From positions 1 through 38,312 of the forward strand of contig JAFQBH010000027.1 in the NCBI GenBank assembly GCA_017399765.1: 38,312 nt of DNA, read 5' to 3'. Below, in pieces: positions 27,057 through 34,413 of this stretch. The notes below the pieces were generated by a model. It saw nothing but the letters and a program-made list of their open reading frames with translations. It searched no databases and was not told the origin of the DNA. The number at the start of each line of letters is the position of its first letter. Within the stretch, counting starts at the first letter, position 1. A program made the position numbers and the translations under genes. Source of the stretch: Oscillospiraceae bacterium. Its GTDB lineage: Bacteria; Bacillota; Clostridia; Oscillospirales; Ruminococcaceae.

Positions 27057-27319
27057 TTATCCAAAAATTTCCAAATCCGCAGAAAAATATACCCGAAAGT
27101 ATGAAAAAACCGTTTTCAACAAAAAAATTATGAATAAACGGCATATTTAAGCCATTTGGTGGAGTACTCGGTGGAAAACGTTGAAAACTTTATGATTTTC
27201 ATAAGAAATCATAACAAAAACCCAAGTTTTCAACATAGCGAATGTTGAAAATGTTGAAAAGTGCTCAAAAAAACCGCTTTTTAAAGCCGTTTTAGCCCAA
27301 AAGTTTTCCATGTGGACAA
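27057..27319. promoter_or_regulatory. Intergenic DnaA-box cluster (dusB-hemW)
   Basis: Within 263 bases: TTTTCAACA at 27113-27121 (+), 27227-27235 (+), 27243-27251 (-) and 27252-27260 (-); one-change variants TTTTCAACG at 27179-27187 (-), TTTTCCACC at 27170-27178 (-) and TTGTCCACA at 27311-27319 (-); weaker TTATCCAAA at 27057-27065 (+) and TTTTCCATG at 27304-27312 (+). Two boxes form a 10-bp inverted repeat around AGCGA. The same TTTTCAACA form is used in oriC. No R1-R5 repeats occur here. A DnaA titration or regulatory site is inferred; hemW could also be controlled from it. Confidence 0.7.
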
Positions 27320-27393
27320 ATTTCTTCGGGTTAAAAACCAAAAATGAGCACCGTTTTTTCCAAAAAAACCAAAAGAAAAAGGGAGGGAGCATA

Positions 27394-28509
27394 TTGAATA
27401 AAAAACCCGATGCCGGACTGTATATTCATGTTCCCTTCTGCGCCCAAAAATGCAGGTACTGCGATTTTTATTCCTTTCCGAAAGGCGAAGAATTTTTTGA
27501 AATTTATAAAAACCGCGTTATCGAAGCCATCGATTTTTACGGAAAAAGGTATGCAAGGCGTTATAACTCTTTGTATTTCGGCGGTGGAACTCCCCTGCTC
27601 CTCGGAGAAAAACATCTTTGCGATATAATGGAAGGGGCAAAACCCTTTCTGACTTCCGATGCGGAAGTTACCGCCGAAGGCAACCCGGGAATTTCCGAGC
27701 GGGTCGATTTTTCCGTTTTAAAAAATGCCGGAATTAACCGTCTTTCCTTTGGTCTCCAAAGCAGTGACGAGCGGGAACTTTCCGCCCTCGGAAGGATACA
27801 TTCCGCAAAAGAGGCGGCGGAAACAGTAAAATCCGCCCAAAAGGCAGGTTTTGATAACATCTCTCTCGATTTGATGCTGGGAATCCCCTATCAGACGGAA
27901 GAAAGCCTTCTCAGAAGCATAGATTTCTGCGCTTCTCTCGGCGTTTCGCATATTTCTTCCTATATGCTTAAAATCGAGGAAGGAACACCCCTTTCGAAAA
28001 GCGAACTTCGCTTTCTTTGCGCCGATGAGGAAAAAGTTTCCGATTTTTATCTCCTTGCCTGCGAGGAACTTGAAAAACGCGGCTTTATGCAGTACGAAAT
28101 TTCAAATTTTGCGAAGGACGGAAAACGCTCCTTCCATAACACCCGCTATTGGCTGGACGATGAATATATCGGAATCGGACCTTCCGCCCATTCCTTTATG
28201 GAAGGCCGCCGCTTTTATTTTGACCGGAGCATAAAGGATTTTCTCGAAAAGCCTTTTGATGAAATTGAAAAAGAGGAATCTTCCGGCGGCGGCTGGGAAG
28301 AATTTTCAATGCTTCGCCTTCGCCTTACCGATGGTCTTGATGTTTCGGAACTTAAAAAACGCTTTCCGGAAGTTTCCGGAGAAAAAATCCTCGAAAACGC
28401 AAAACCTTTTGAAGCGCCGGGACTTCTTAAAATTTCCGGCAGCAGAATTTCCTTTACCCCAAAGGGCTTTCTTCTTTCCAACGCCCTCACCGCGGAAATT
28501 TTATATTAA
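27394..28509 (+). CDS. hemW: Radical SAM heme chaperone HemW
   Basis: HemW is a radical SAM protein related to coproporphyrinogen III oxidase HemN but acting as a heme carrier. The 371-residue product begins with IHVPFCAQKCRYCDF, giving the cluster cysteines C16, C20 and C23, followed by FGGGTP (62-67) for SAM, the radical-SAM barrel and a C-terminal HemN-like region. The frame is open upstream to 27310, but that segment overlaps a DnaA box; the TTG at 27394 behind GGGAGGG is the natural start. Whether it acts in heme metabolism in this organism cannot be seen from the window. Confidence 0.93.
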   Translation: MNKKPDAGLYIHVPFCAQKCRYCDFYSFPKGEEFFEIYKNRVIEAIDFYGKRYARRYNSLYFGGGTPLLLGEKHLCDIMEGAKPFLTSDAEVTAEGNPGISERVDFSVLKNAGINRLSFGLQSSDERELSALGRIHSAKEAAETVKSAQKAGFDNISLDLMLGIPYQTEESLLRSIDFCASLGVSHISSYMLKIEEGTPLSKSELRFLCADEEKVSDFYLLACEELEKRGFMQYEISNFAKDGKRSFHNTRYWLDDEYIGIGPSAHSFMEGRRFYFDRSIKDFLEKPFDEIEKEESSGGGWEEFSMLRLRLTDGLDVSELKKRFPEVSGEKILENAKPFEAPGLLKISGSRISFTPKGFLLSNALTAEILY

Positions 28510-28900
28510 GCCTCCCCTATCAGGAGAGCTGGATTTCGCCGGAGGCGAAAGACGAATTCATAGTTCAAAATGCATAATGCAAAATTAAGGGTCGGATAAT
28601 ATCCGCAACCACCGTAATTTAATGTAGGGCGGGGGCTTGCTCCCGCCGTAAAAGGGGTAAGGCTCCCTTGCCTAAAGGGAGCTCCCGCCGAAGTCGGGTG
28701 AGGGATTATAACTCTGTTTTGCTGAGACCGGTCGTATAATATCCGCCCCTACAAATAAAAAAGCCTTCCCTACCAGGGGAGCTAGATTTCGCCGAAGGCG
28801 AAAGACGGAAGGGTGAAACCAACATCAACTCCCACCGTAATAAAAAATCCCTCCTCCACCATCTTCGATGGTCCCCCTCCTCCTCTGAGGAGGTAAAAAC
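28507..28900. repeat. Dense array of R1-R4 modules
   Basis: In order: R1 (28510-28552, TTTCGCC/GGCGAAA hairpin), R4 (28553-28588), degenerate R2 (28588-28613), R3 (28613-28655), R1 (28660-28712, CCGCC-GAAG-type), half R2 (28728-28753), and an R1...inverted R1 unit of about 140 bases (28760-28900). The last unit recurs nearly unchanged at 31358-31497 and 34142-34306. No gene is seen in this gap of 445 bases. Confidence 0.85.
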
Positions 28901-28954
28901 GCAGTCGTTCAATATCTTTAATTAAAAAATTTTCTCTCCAAAAGGAGGTTTCCC

Positions 28955-29677
28955 ATGAAAAAAATAAAAATCCTCGGAATAATCACAATGATTTTTCTCG
29001 TTCTGATAATCGTTGCTTTCACTGTTCTCGCTCTTTTTGGAATTTTAAAAATCGAAACCGGCGAAGACGGAAAAACCGAAATTTCTTTCGCTCCCCTTGA
29101 GGAAAAAAACGAATTTTTTGAATGGCAGACTTCCGAAACCGAAGGTGACAGAACCGCCGTTATAAAAACCGAAAAAGGCGAAATAAAAATAAAACTCAGC
29201 GAAACCGCCGCCGCGGAAAAATTCATCGAACTCAAAAATTCCGGCGCTTTTAAAAATGCGGAATTTTCCGTCCTTGCGGAAAATATGTTTATCCAAAGCA
29301 CCGTTCCCGGCGAAAATTTTGAAGCGGAACAAAATGAATTCGCCGCAATAAGCGGCGCCGTCGCTTTCGTTATGGAAAAAGAAGAAGCCGCCCCTTCCTT
29401 TATCATAATAACCGCCGAAAAACTTTCCGGAAATTCTTCCGCCTTCCTTAAAAACGGCGCTTTTGATTCTGAAAGAGCCGAAGTTTATGAAAAATTCGGC
29501 GGAATTCCGGAATATGAAGGAAAAATCCTTGTTTTCGGCCAGGTCGTTTCCGGAATGGAAACGGTTCTTGAAATTGCGGAAAAAGAAAATTCCGGCTATA
29601 CCGGCGGATATCTTGCCGCCGAACCGGAAAAAATAATTTCCATTGAAATTTCCGAACCTCTTCCGGATGAACAGTAA
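28955..29677 (+). CDS. Membrane-anchored cyclophilin-like peptidyl-prolyl isomerase (divergent)
   Basis: A 240-residue protein with an N-terminal membrane helix (about 5-30) that reads as an uncleaved anchor. The rest resembles cyclophilin-type isomerases: AVIKTEKGEIKIKL (about 68-81), the EKFIELKNSGAF segment, SGAVAFVMEKEEAAPSFIIITAE in the core and a C-terminal FGQVVSGMETVLEIA like the family's VFGKVVEGMDVV. The usual active-site FHRVI.. and GxGTGG.. segments are replaced by AEFSVLAENMFIQS and altered loops, so catalysis is doubtful; a chaperone or binding role outside the membrane is possible. SD AAAGGAGG precedes the ATG. Confidence 0.75.
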   Translation: MKKIKILGIITMIFLVLIIVAFTVLALFGILKIETGEDGKTEISFAPLEEKNEFFEWQTSETEGDRTAVIKTEKGEIKIKLSETAAAEKFIELKNSGAFKNAEFSVLAENMFIQSTVPGENFEAEQNEFAAISGAVAFVMEKEEAAPSFIIITAEKLSGNSSAFLKNGAFDSERAEVYEKFGGIPEYEGKILVFGQVVSGMETVLEIAEKENSGYTGGYLAAEPEKIISIEISEPLPDEQ

Positions 29678-29700
29678 ATTCAAAAACTATCCTAAAATAA

Positions 29701-29818
29701 AATGGGCGAACACATAGGTTCGCCCCTACAACGTTCCTCTGACCAACCGTAGGGAAAATTGCCTTCCCCTGGGGGAAGGTGGCAAAACCGCAGGTTTTGA
29801 CGGATGAGGGGCAACCCT
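29701..29818. repeat. R2 and R1 repeats
   Basis: R2 with GGGCGAAC/GTTCGCCC at 29703-29730 and R1 at 29762-29812 (CCTTCCCCTGGGGGAAGG, then AAAACC-GCA-GGTTTT). The second hairpin is an exception with GCA in place of GAA in the loop. Confidence 0.85.
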
Positions 29819-29868
29819 TTTTGCTGAAACCGTGCTGAAAGACAGAGCCGTTTCGAACAAAAAACACA

Positions 29869-29895
29869 TTGACTTTATCATTTGATTATTATAAT
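29869..29895 (+). promoter_or_regulatory. Probable promoter of the DUF1292 cluster
   Basis: TTGACT at 29869-29874 and TATAAT at 29890-29895 with a short 15-base spacer, about 45 bases before the first DUF1292 start. Confidence 0.6.
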
Positions 29896-29937
29896 ATATT
29901 AATGTAAATATAACCCCCGAAAAGGAGATTTTAAAAA

Positions 29938-30255
29938 ATGAGCAAACAGAACAACAATCTTCCCGAAACCGAAGATTACGGCAACGATATCGTAACCCTT
30001 GTTGACGAAAACGGAAAAGAAACCGAATTCGAAATTGTAGATTCCCTCGTTACCGATAACAACGAATATTTTGCCCTTATCCCCACCGAAACCGCAGAAA
30101 ATCTTTCCGAAGATGACGGCGAACTCGTTATCCTCAAAGTTGTTGAGGATAACGGCGAGGAATTCCTTGAACCCATCGAAGATGACGAAGAATATGAAAG
30201 CATCGCCGAAATTTTCATGGAACGCCTTGAAGATCTTTACGATTTCGAAAGCTGA
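29938..30255 (+). CDS. DUF1292 family protein, copy 1
   Basis: A 105-residue, strongly acidic protein with the DUF1292 pattern: IVTLVDENGKETEFEIVDSL, then a YFALIP segment, a VILKVVEDNGEEFLEPIEDDEEYESI segment and FMERLEDLYDFES. The family (YrzB in Bacillus) is small, conserved in Firmicutes and has no established function. SD AAAGGAG lies before the ATG. It opens a run of three paralogues; copy 2 starts at the base after its stop codon. Confidence 0.9.
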   Translation: MSKQNNNLPETEDYGNDIVTLVDENGKETEFEIVDSLVTDNNEYFALIPTETAENLSEDDGELVILKVVEDNGEEFLEPIEDDEEYESIAEIFMERLEDLYDFES

Positions 30256-30540
30256 GTGAATAAAATGGAAGATAAGGAAATCGAACTTCTCACCCTTACC
30301 GATGAAGAAGGAAACGAACACGAACTTGTTATAGTGGATTCCGTTGTTGCCAACGGAACTGAATATCTTGCTCTTGTTCCCGCCCAGGAAAGCGAGGAAG
30401 ACGGTCTTTATATCTATAAAGTTATCAAAGAAGGCGAAGAAGAATATATCGAGCCCATCGAAGACGATAAGGAATTTGAAGAAATTTCCGAAACCTTTGA
30501 GGACCGCCTTTCCGAACTTTATGATTCCGAAGAAGACTGA
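30256..30540 (+). CDS. DUF1292 family protein, copy 2
   Basis: A 94-residue acidic protein aligned with copy 1: IELLTLTDEEGNEHELVIVDSV, YLALVP, LYIYKVIKEGEEEYIEPIEDDKEFEEI. There is no good SD. A GTG at 30256 directly follows the stop of copy 1, and an ATG follows at 30265; either would be translated by coupling to copy 1. The more conservative start is the ATG, giving 91 residues. Confidence 0.87.
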   Translation: MNKMEDKEIELLTLTDEEGNEHELVIVDSVVANGTEYLALVPAQESEEDGLYIYKVIKEGEEEYIEPIEDDKEFEEISETFEDRLSELYDSEED

Positions 30541-30567
30541 TTTTTTTAAAGAAAGAGGAAAAAACCA

Positions 30568-30846
30568 ATGCCGCAGGAATTTGAAGAATATAACACCGTT
30601 ACCTTGACCGATGAAAACGGAAACGATATTGAATTCGAACTTGTTGACGCCATCGAGCATAACGGAAAAAAATATTGCGTCCTCTATCCGGAAGGTCTTT
30701 CCGAAGAAGAAAGGGAACTTGAAGAACCCGTTATCCTCGAATATATAATCGACGGCGACTGCGATTATCTCGAGGAAATCGTCGATGAAGACGAATATGA
30801 CGAAATTTACGGAATTTATTTCGGCGAAGAGGGCTATGAGGCATAA
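30568..30846 (+). CDS. DUF1292 family protein, copy 3
   Basis: A 92-residue acidic protein: YNTVTLTDENGNDIEFELVDAI, KYCVLYPEGLSEEERELEEPVILEY split by its own variable part, then a C-terminal DEDEYDEIYGIYFGEEGY. It differs most from the other two, has two cysteines that the others lack, and has its own SD (AAAGAGGA). It ends 26 bases before the predicted 5' end of 6S RNA. Confidence 0.87.
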   Translation: MPQEFEEYNTVTLTDENGNDIEFELVDAIEHNGKKYCVLYPEGLSEEERELEEPVILEYIIDGDCDYLEEIVDEDEYDEIYGIYFGEEGYEA

Positions 30847-30872
30847 TTTCCGCCGGAAAAAATAATAATAGT

Positions 30873-31070
30873 AAAACACCCTGCTTTGTGCGAGAATCGT
30901 CCGTTTTTTTAATCCAACAAATCGTTAAACGGGAGTCCTTCTCCGGCTTTGTAATGTAGGCCCTGCCTTTATGGATCGGGGGAACGTGAACCAGCCGGGA
31001 GAACTTTACCCACCCTTGTCATCAGACCGGGTTTCAACGATGGACTGTTCGGCAACGCGGGGTATTTTTT
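30873..31070 (+). ncRNA. ssrS: 6S RNA
   Basis: 6S RNA binds the housekeeping RNA polymerase by imitating an open promoter. The 5' AAAACACCCTGC pairs with the 3' GCGGGGTATTTT over 12 positions with one mismatch, closing a long rod; the middle carries the TGAACCAGCCGGGAGAAC and ACCCAC segments and the TTTCAACGATGGACTGTTCGGC part near the 3' end that I recall from Firmicutes 6S RNAs. The T-run at 31064-31070 would end transcription. In Bacillus the 6S-1 gene lies next to yrvM (tcdA), as here. No strong promoter is seen directly upstream, so it might be processed from the DUF1292 transcript. Confidence 0.82.
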
Positions 31071-31075
31071 TAATT

Positions 31076-31622
31076 AATAATGCAAAGTGCATAGTGCATA
31101 ATGCAAAATTATAAAGACGGATAAAAACCGAAAAAAAGTATTCCCGGAGGGCGGGCTCCCTTGTGCAAAGAAGATTCCCCTATCAGGGGAAATGTCGTCG
31201 AAGACGACAAAAGGGTGGCTAAGCTGGCAGCGAAGCTGACTGAGGGATTGTCAACCCTGTCTCATTAAAACTGGGCGTATAATATCCGCCCCTGCCGTAA
31301 CACACCGATATCAATTCCGGTTTCGTAGGGGCGAATCTGTGTGTTCGCCCGAAAAAAGCCTCCCCTATCAGGGGAGGTGGATTTCACCGAAGGCGAAAGA
31401 CGGAAGGGTGGAAATCAACATCAACTCCTACCGCAATAAAAAATCCCTCCTCCACCATCTTCGATGGTCCCCCTCCTCCTTCGAGGAGGTAAAAACAGGG
31501 GCGGATAATATCCGCAACCACCGTAATTTAATGTAGGGCGGGGGCTTGCTCCCGCCGTAAGGGTAAGGCTTCCTTGCCTAAAGGGAGCTCCCGACGAAGT
31601 CGGGTGAGGGATTGTAAAACCC
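31076..31622. repeat. Long array of R1-R5 modules between 6S RNA and tcdA
   Basis: R4 (31079-31112), two overlapping R1s (about 31141-31250, with GTCGTC-GAA-GACGAC and CAGC-GAA-GCTG), half R2 (31271-31295), R5 plus R2 (31297-31350), the R1...inverted R1 unit (31358-31497), degenerate R2 (31500-31522), R3 (31522-31562) and R1 (31563-31620, CCCGAC-GAA-GTCGGG). The gap of about 580 bases holds no gene that I can support. Confidence 0.85.
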
Positions 31623-31652
31623 TACCCCCAAAAAACAAAACCGAAAGGAGCA

Positions 31653-32366
31653 ATGCCAAAAATGTCAAGGCTCGAGCGAACAGAACTTTTCCTCGGAAAA
31701 GAAGCTCTTGAAAAACTTAAAAACGCAAGGGTCGCGGTAATCGGTCTTGGCGGAGTCGGCGGCTCTGCCGCCGAAGCTGTTTTAAGAGCGGGCGTCGGAA
31801 ATTTGCTCCTCGTCGATGGCGATGAGGTTGACGAAACCAACCTTAACCGCCAGCTTCTTGCAACCTATGAAACGGTCGGAATGGATAAAACCGCCGCCGC
31901 AAAGCTCCGTTTCGAAAAAATTGCGCCGGATTGCAACGTTACCTATAAAAAAGAATTCTATCTTCCGGAAAATTCCGCTTTTTTATATGATTGGAAGCCG
32001 GATTATATAATCGACGCAATCGATACCGTCACCGCAAAACTTCATATTGCGGAAGAATGTAAAAACCGGGGAATAAAGCTCATTATGTGCCTCGGAACGG
32101 GAAACCGCCTTGATCCGGAAAAACTCCGCATCGGCGATATTTCCGAAACCGCCGGAAGCGGCTGCCCTTTGGCAAAGGTTATCCGCAAGGAACTTAAAAA
32201 ACGCGGAATCGAAAAACAAACGGTTCTTTTCAGCACCGAAGAAGCAAAGAAAGCCGCACTCGATTCCGAAAACGGCCGCCATTCCCCGGGAAGCATCTCC
32301 TTTGTTCCGCCGGTTGCCGGCTATATCCTTGCGGGAAAATGCGTCCGTGATATAATCGGAAAATAA
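31653..32366 (+). CDS. tcdA: tRNA threonylcarbamoyladenosine dehydratase (TcdA/YrvM type)
   Basis: TcdA is an E1-like enzyme that uses ATP to cyclise t6A at position 37 of tRNA. The 237-residue protein has RLERTELFLG, the nucleotide-binding GLGGVGG (31-37), VDGDEVDETNLNRQ (54-67), IDAIDTVTAK and a C-terminal SISFVPPVAGYILAG, matching this family rather than the larger ThiF/MoeB. The ATG at 31653 is only two bases from GGAG; the second ATG at 31662 has an 11-base spacing and may be the real start. It follows 6S RNA, as in Bacillus. Confidence 0.92.
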   Translation: MPKMSRLERTELFLGKEALEKLKNARVAVIGLGGVGGSAAEAVLRAGVGNLLLVDGDEVDETNLNRQLLATYETVGMDKTAAAKLRFEKIAPDCNVTYKKEFYLPENSAFLYDWKPDYIIDAIDTVTAKLHIAEECKNRGIKLIMCLGTGNRLDPEKLRIGDISETAGSGCPLAKVIRKELKKRGIEKQTVLFSTEEAKKAALDSENGRHSPGSISFVPPVAGYILAGKCVRDIIGK

Positions 32367-32369
32367 CAT

Positions 32370-32406
32370 TAATTCACTGTAGGGCGGGGGGCTTGCTCCC
32401 GCCGTA
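32370..32406. repeat. R3 repeat
   Basis: ACTGTAGGGCGGGGGG, then GCTTGCTCCCGCC and GTAATAAAA. It lies between tcdA and the DUF1653 gene. Confidence 0.8.
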
Positions 32407-32446
32407 ATAAAACAAGCAGCAATACATAAAAAAGGAGCCAAAGCCA

Positions 32447-32665
32447 ATGATAAAACCCGGGCGCTACCGCCATTTTAAAGGAAATGAATACGAAGTGATC
32501 GGAACCGCAAAGCACAGCGAAACCCTTGAGGAAATGGTGGTCTATCGCGCCCTCTATGGAGAATTCGGGCTTTGGGTCCGTCCCGCAAAAATGTGGGAAG
32601 AAACCGTCGAAAGGGACGGAAAAACTTATCAGCGCTTCACTTATATCGGAGATTCGGAAGAATAA
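32447..32665 (+). CDS. DUF1653 family protein
   Basis: A 72-residue protein that starts MIKPGRYRHFKGNEYEVIGTA and contains EEMVVYRALYGEFGLWVRP and FTYIGDSEE, matching DUF1653 over its length. The family is a small beta-rich domain of unknown function. AAGGAG precedes the ATG. The next gene begins 27 bases later, so the two are probably cotranscribed. Confidence 0.9.
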   Translation: MIKPGRYRHFKGNEYEVIGTAKHSETLEEMVVYRALYGEFGLWVRPAKMWEETVERDGKTYQRFTYIGDSEE

Positions 32666-32692
32666 CCGACCAACCGTTTTTGAGGAAAAACA

Positions 32693-33526
32693 ATGAATAA
32701 AAAATTTATTGCAATCGTGCTCACAATCTTGCTTTCACTTGGCCTTGCGGTGTTTGCTATCGATTCAAGATTAAAAACCGTCTGCTATACCATCGAAAAT
32801 CCGAAAAGCGAAACCCCTTTAAGAATCGCTTTTATCTCCGATCTTCATTCCTGCCTCTATGGCGGAAGCGACCAAAGCGACCTTTTGGAAGCGGTCCGTG
32901 CTCAAAATCCGGATATGGTGCTCCTCGGCGGAGATATCTTCGACAGCCGAAGAATGCCCGATGACGGCGCGATAACCGCGCTTAAAGCTCTCGGAAGTGA
33001 ATATACCTGTTATTATGTTTCCGGAAACCATGAAGTAAGGCACGGAAAACTTGATTATTATAAGGAAATAGTTGCTTCCTGCGGAATAACTGTTCTTGAC
33101 GGTTTTAACACAAAAATTACAATTTCCGCCACAAGCGGAACTCCGGATATCTATGGTTTTGACGATACCACCGCCTATAAAAATCTTGACGAACAGCTTG
33201 CTCATATAAAACAAACAACGGAAAATTTCCATTTTGAAGAATCCTTCAACGTCCTTCTTATCCACCGCCCGGAAAATTTTGAGCACTATGTCGACCTTGG
33301 TTTTGACCTGGTGCTCGCCGGCCATGCTCACGGCGGCCAATGGAGAATACCCGGGATACTCAACGGACTCTATTGCCCCGGCGAAGGGCTCTTCCCGAAA
33401 TATGCCGGCGGCCTTTATCAAAAAGACGGCACAACGATGATAGTAAGCCGCGGTCTTGCAAAAGAATCGAACTTTGTTCCCCGGATTTTCAACCGCCCGG
33501 AACTTGTTATAATTGATATCGTTTAA
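32693..33526 (+). CDS. Membrane-anchored calcineurin-like metallophosphoesterase
   Basis: A 277-residue protein with an N-terminal hydrophobic segment (about 4-23), a signal anchor that places the enzyme outside. The metallophosphoesterase motifs are complete: ISDLHS (D50, H52), GGDIFD (D81), GNHE (N112, H113), LLIHRPE and GHAHGGQ. It resembles YkuE-type and similar phosphoesterases; the substrate is unknown (phospholipid headgroups such as UDP-diacylglucosamine are known for relatives). SD GAGGA lies before the ATG. The DUF6054-like gene follows 15 bases later. Confidence 0.9.
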   Translation: MNKKFIAIVLTILLSLGLAVFAIDSRLKTVCYTIENPKSETPLRIAFISDLHSCLYGGSDQSDLLEAVRAQNPDMVLLGGDIFDSRRMPDDGAITALKALGSEYTCYYVSGNHEVRHGKLDYYKEIVASCGITVLDGFNTKITISATSGTPDIYGFDDTTAYKNLDEQLAHIKQTTENFHFEESFNVLLIHRPENFEHYVDLGFDLVLAGHAHGGQWRIPGILNGLYCPGEGLFPKYAGGLYQKDGTTMIVSRGLAKESNFVPRIFNRPELVIIDIV

Positions 33527-33541
33527 AAAGGAGGAATCCCA

Positions 33542-33874
33542 ATGGCAAAATATGAACGCAGATTGAGCGGGGATTTTGATGAAATTTCATTGAAAATCGA
33601 AAACGAAATTCTCTCCGCAAGTTCTACCGCAACCCTTGAGGACGAAACCCATTTTCGCAGTACGGATTCCCGCTGCGCCGTAAAAGTTTTCGAAAAATAC
33701 AGCGCCTTTGGCGGAAACAGGGTTAGCCTTACGGTAACGATTTTTGAAGATAAGGACACAATAACCGTTTCCGGAATAACTTCCGGCGGAAGCCAGGCTG
33801 TTTTCTGGAAGGTGAACACCCTCGGTGAAGAAACCTTCCTCGGCCTTTTCCAAAAAATAGTCGATTCACTCTGA
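33542..33874 (+). CDS. Small conserved protein, DUF6054-like
   Basis: A 110-residue protein: MAKYERRLSGDFDEISLKIE, then STDSRCAVKVFEKYSAFGGNRVSLTVTIFED split by variable residues, and ITSGGSQAVFWKVNTLGEE. I recall this pattern from DUF6054 proteins of Firmicutes, without certainty. No membrane helix and no catalytic motif is visible; the fold looks alpha/beta. GGAGG precedes the ATG. It ends the tcdA-DUF1653-phosphoesterase run, with a clear terminator following. Confidence 0.7.
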   Translation: MAKYERRLSGDFDEISLKIENEILSASSTATLEDETHFRSTDSRCAVKVFEKYSAFGGNRVSLTVTIFEDKDTITVSGITSGGSQAVFWKVNTLGEETFLGLFQKIVDSL

Positions 33875-33876
33875 TA

Positions 33877-33906
33877 AAAAAGCACCCGCAAGGGTGCTTT
33901 TTTAAT
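33877..33906 (+). terminator. Rho-independent terminator
   Basis: AAAAAAGCACCC-GCAA-GGGTGCTTTTTT, a perfect stem directly after the stop codon. Confidence 0.93.
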
Positions 33907-34306
33907 GCAAAATTCAAAGTGCATAATGCAAAATTAAACGGGCAGAAAAAAGCCTCCCTTGCCTAAAGGGAGGGGGACCGCCTTTGGCGGTGGAGGGATT
34001 CTTTTAATTCATAATTCAAAGTGCATAATGCAAAATTAAACAGGCGGAAAAAAACCACCTGCCGCAACGCACCGACATTAGTTTCGGCTCCGTAGGGGCG
34101 AACCTGTGTGTTCGCCCGAAAAAAGGATTCCCGGAGGGTAAGCCTCCCCTATCAGGGGAGGTGGATTTCGCCAAAGGCGAAAGACGGAAGGGTGGAAACA
34201 AAATCTCTCTTTTAACTGTAGGGCGGGGGTTTACTCCCGCCGTAATAAAAAATCCCTCCTCCACCATCTTCGATGGTCCCCCTCCTCCTCTGAGGAGGTA
34301 AAAACA
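33906..34306. repeat. R4, R1, R5-R2 and R1-R3-R1 modules
   Basis: Two R4 copies (33905-33937 and 34009-34041) flank an R1 (33951-34003, with ACCGCC/GGCGGT). R5 plus R2 follows (34073-34123), then an R1...inverted R1 unit (34142-34306) that contains a complete R3, unlike its relatives at 28760-28900 and 31358-31497. No gene is seen between 33875 and 34413. Confidence 0.85.
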
Positions 34307-34382
34307 CGGGTGGATAAAATCCTCCCCCGCAATATTTCGGCAAAATTTACAAACCGTCTTTATTTTCGCCTTTGTTTTATTA

Positions 34383-34388
34383 TATAAT
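34383..34388 (+). promoter_or_regulatory. Possible -10 box of the M50 gene
   Basis: TATAAT 26 bases before the TTG start. The -35 region is poor (TTTATT), so this is a tentative call. Confidence 0.45.
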
Positions 34389-34413
34389 ACATTTATAAAA
34401 GGGGGCGTTTTTC

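Noticed and set aside
27310-27393. HemW start at the ATG within TTTTCCATG
   Set aside because: It lies in a DnaA-box-like site without SD; the TTG at 27394 has GGGAGGG and matches the usual HemW N-terminus.
28507-28900. CRISPR array
   Set aside because: The repeated units are palindromic modules of differing order and spacing; there are no regular spacers and no cas genes.
29899-30879. 326-codon minus-strand frame across the three DUF1292 genes
   Set aside because: Phe-rich mirror of Glu-rich codons (GAA read as TTC); the plus-strand genes have family matches and SDs.
30873-31070. Riboswitch or T-box in front of tcdA
   Set aside because: The closed rod with paired ends and the synteny fit 6S RNA, and a long repeat block separates it from tcdA.
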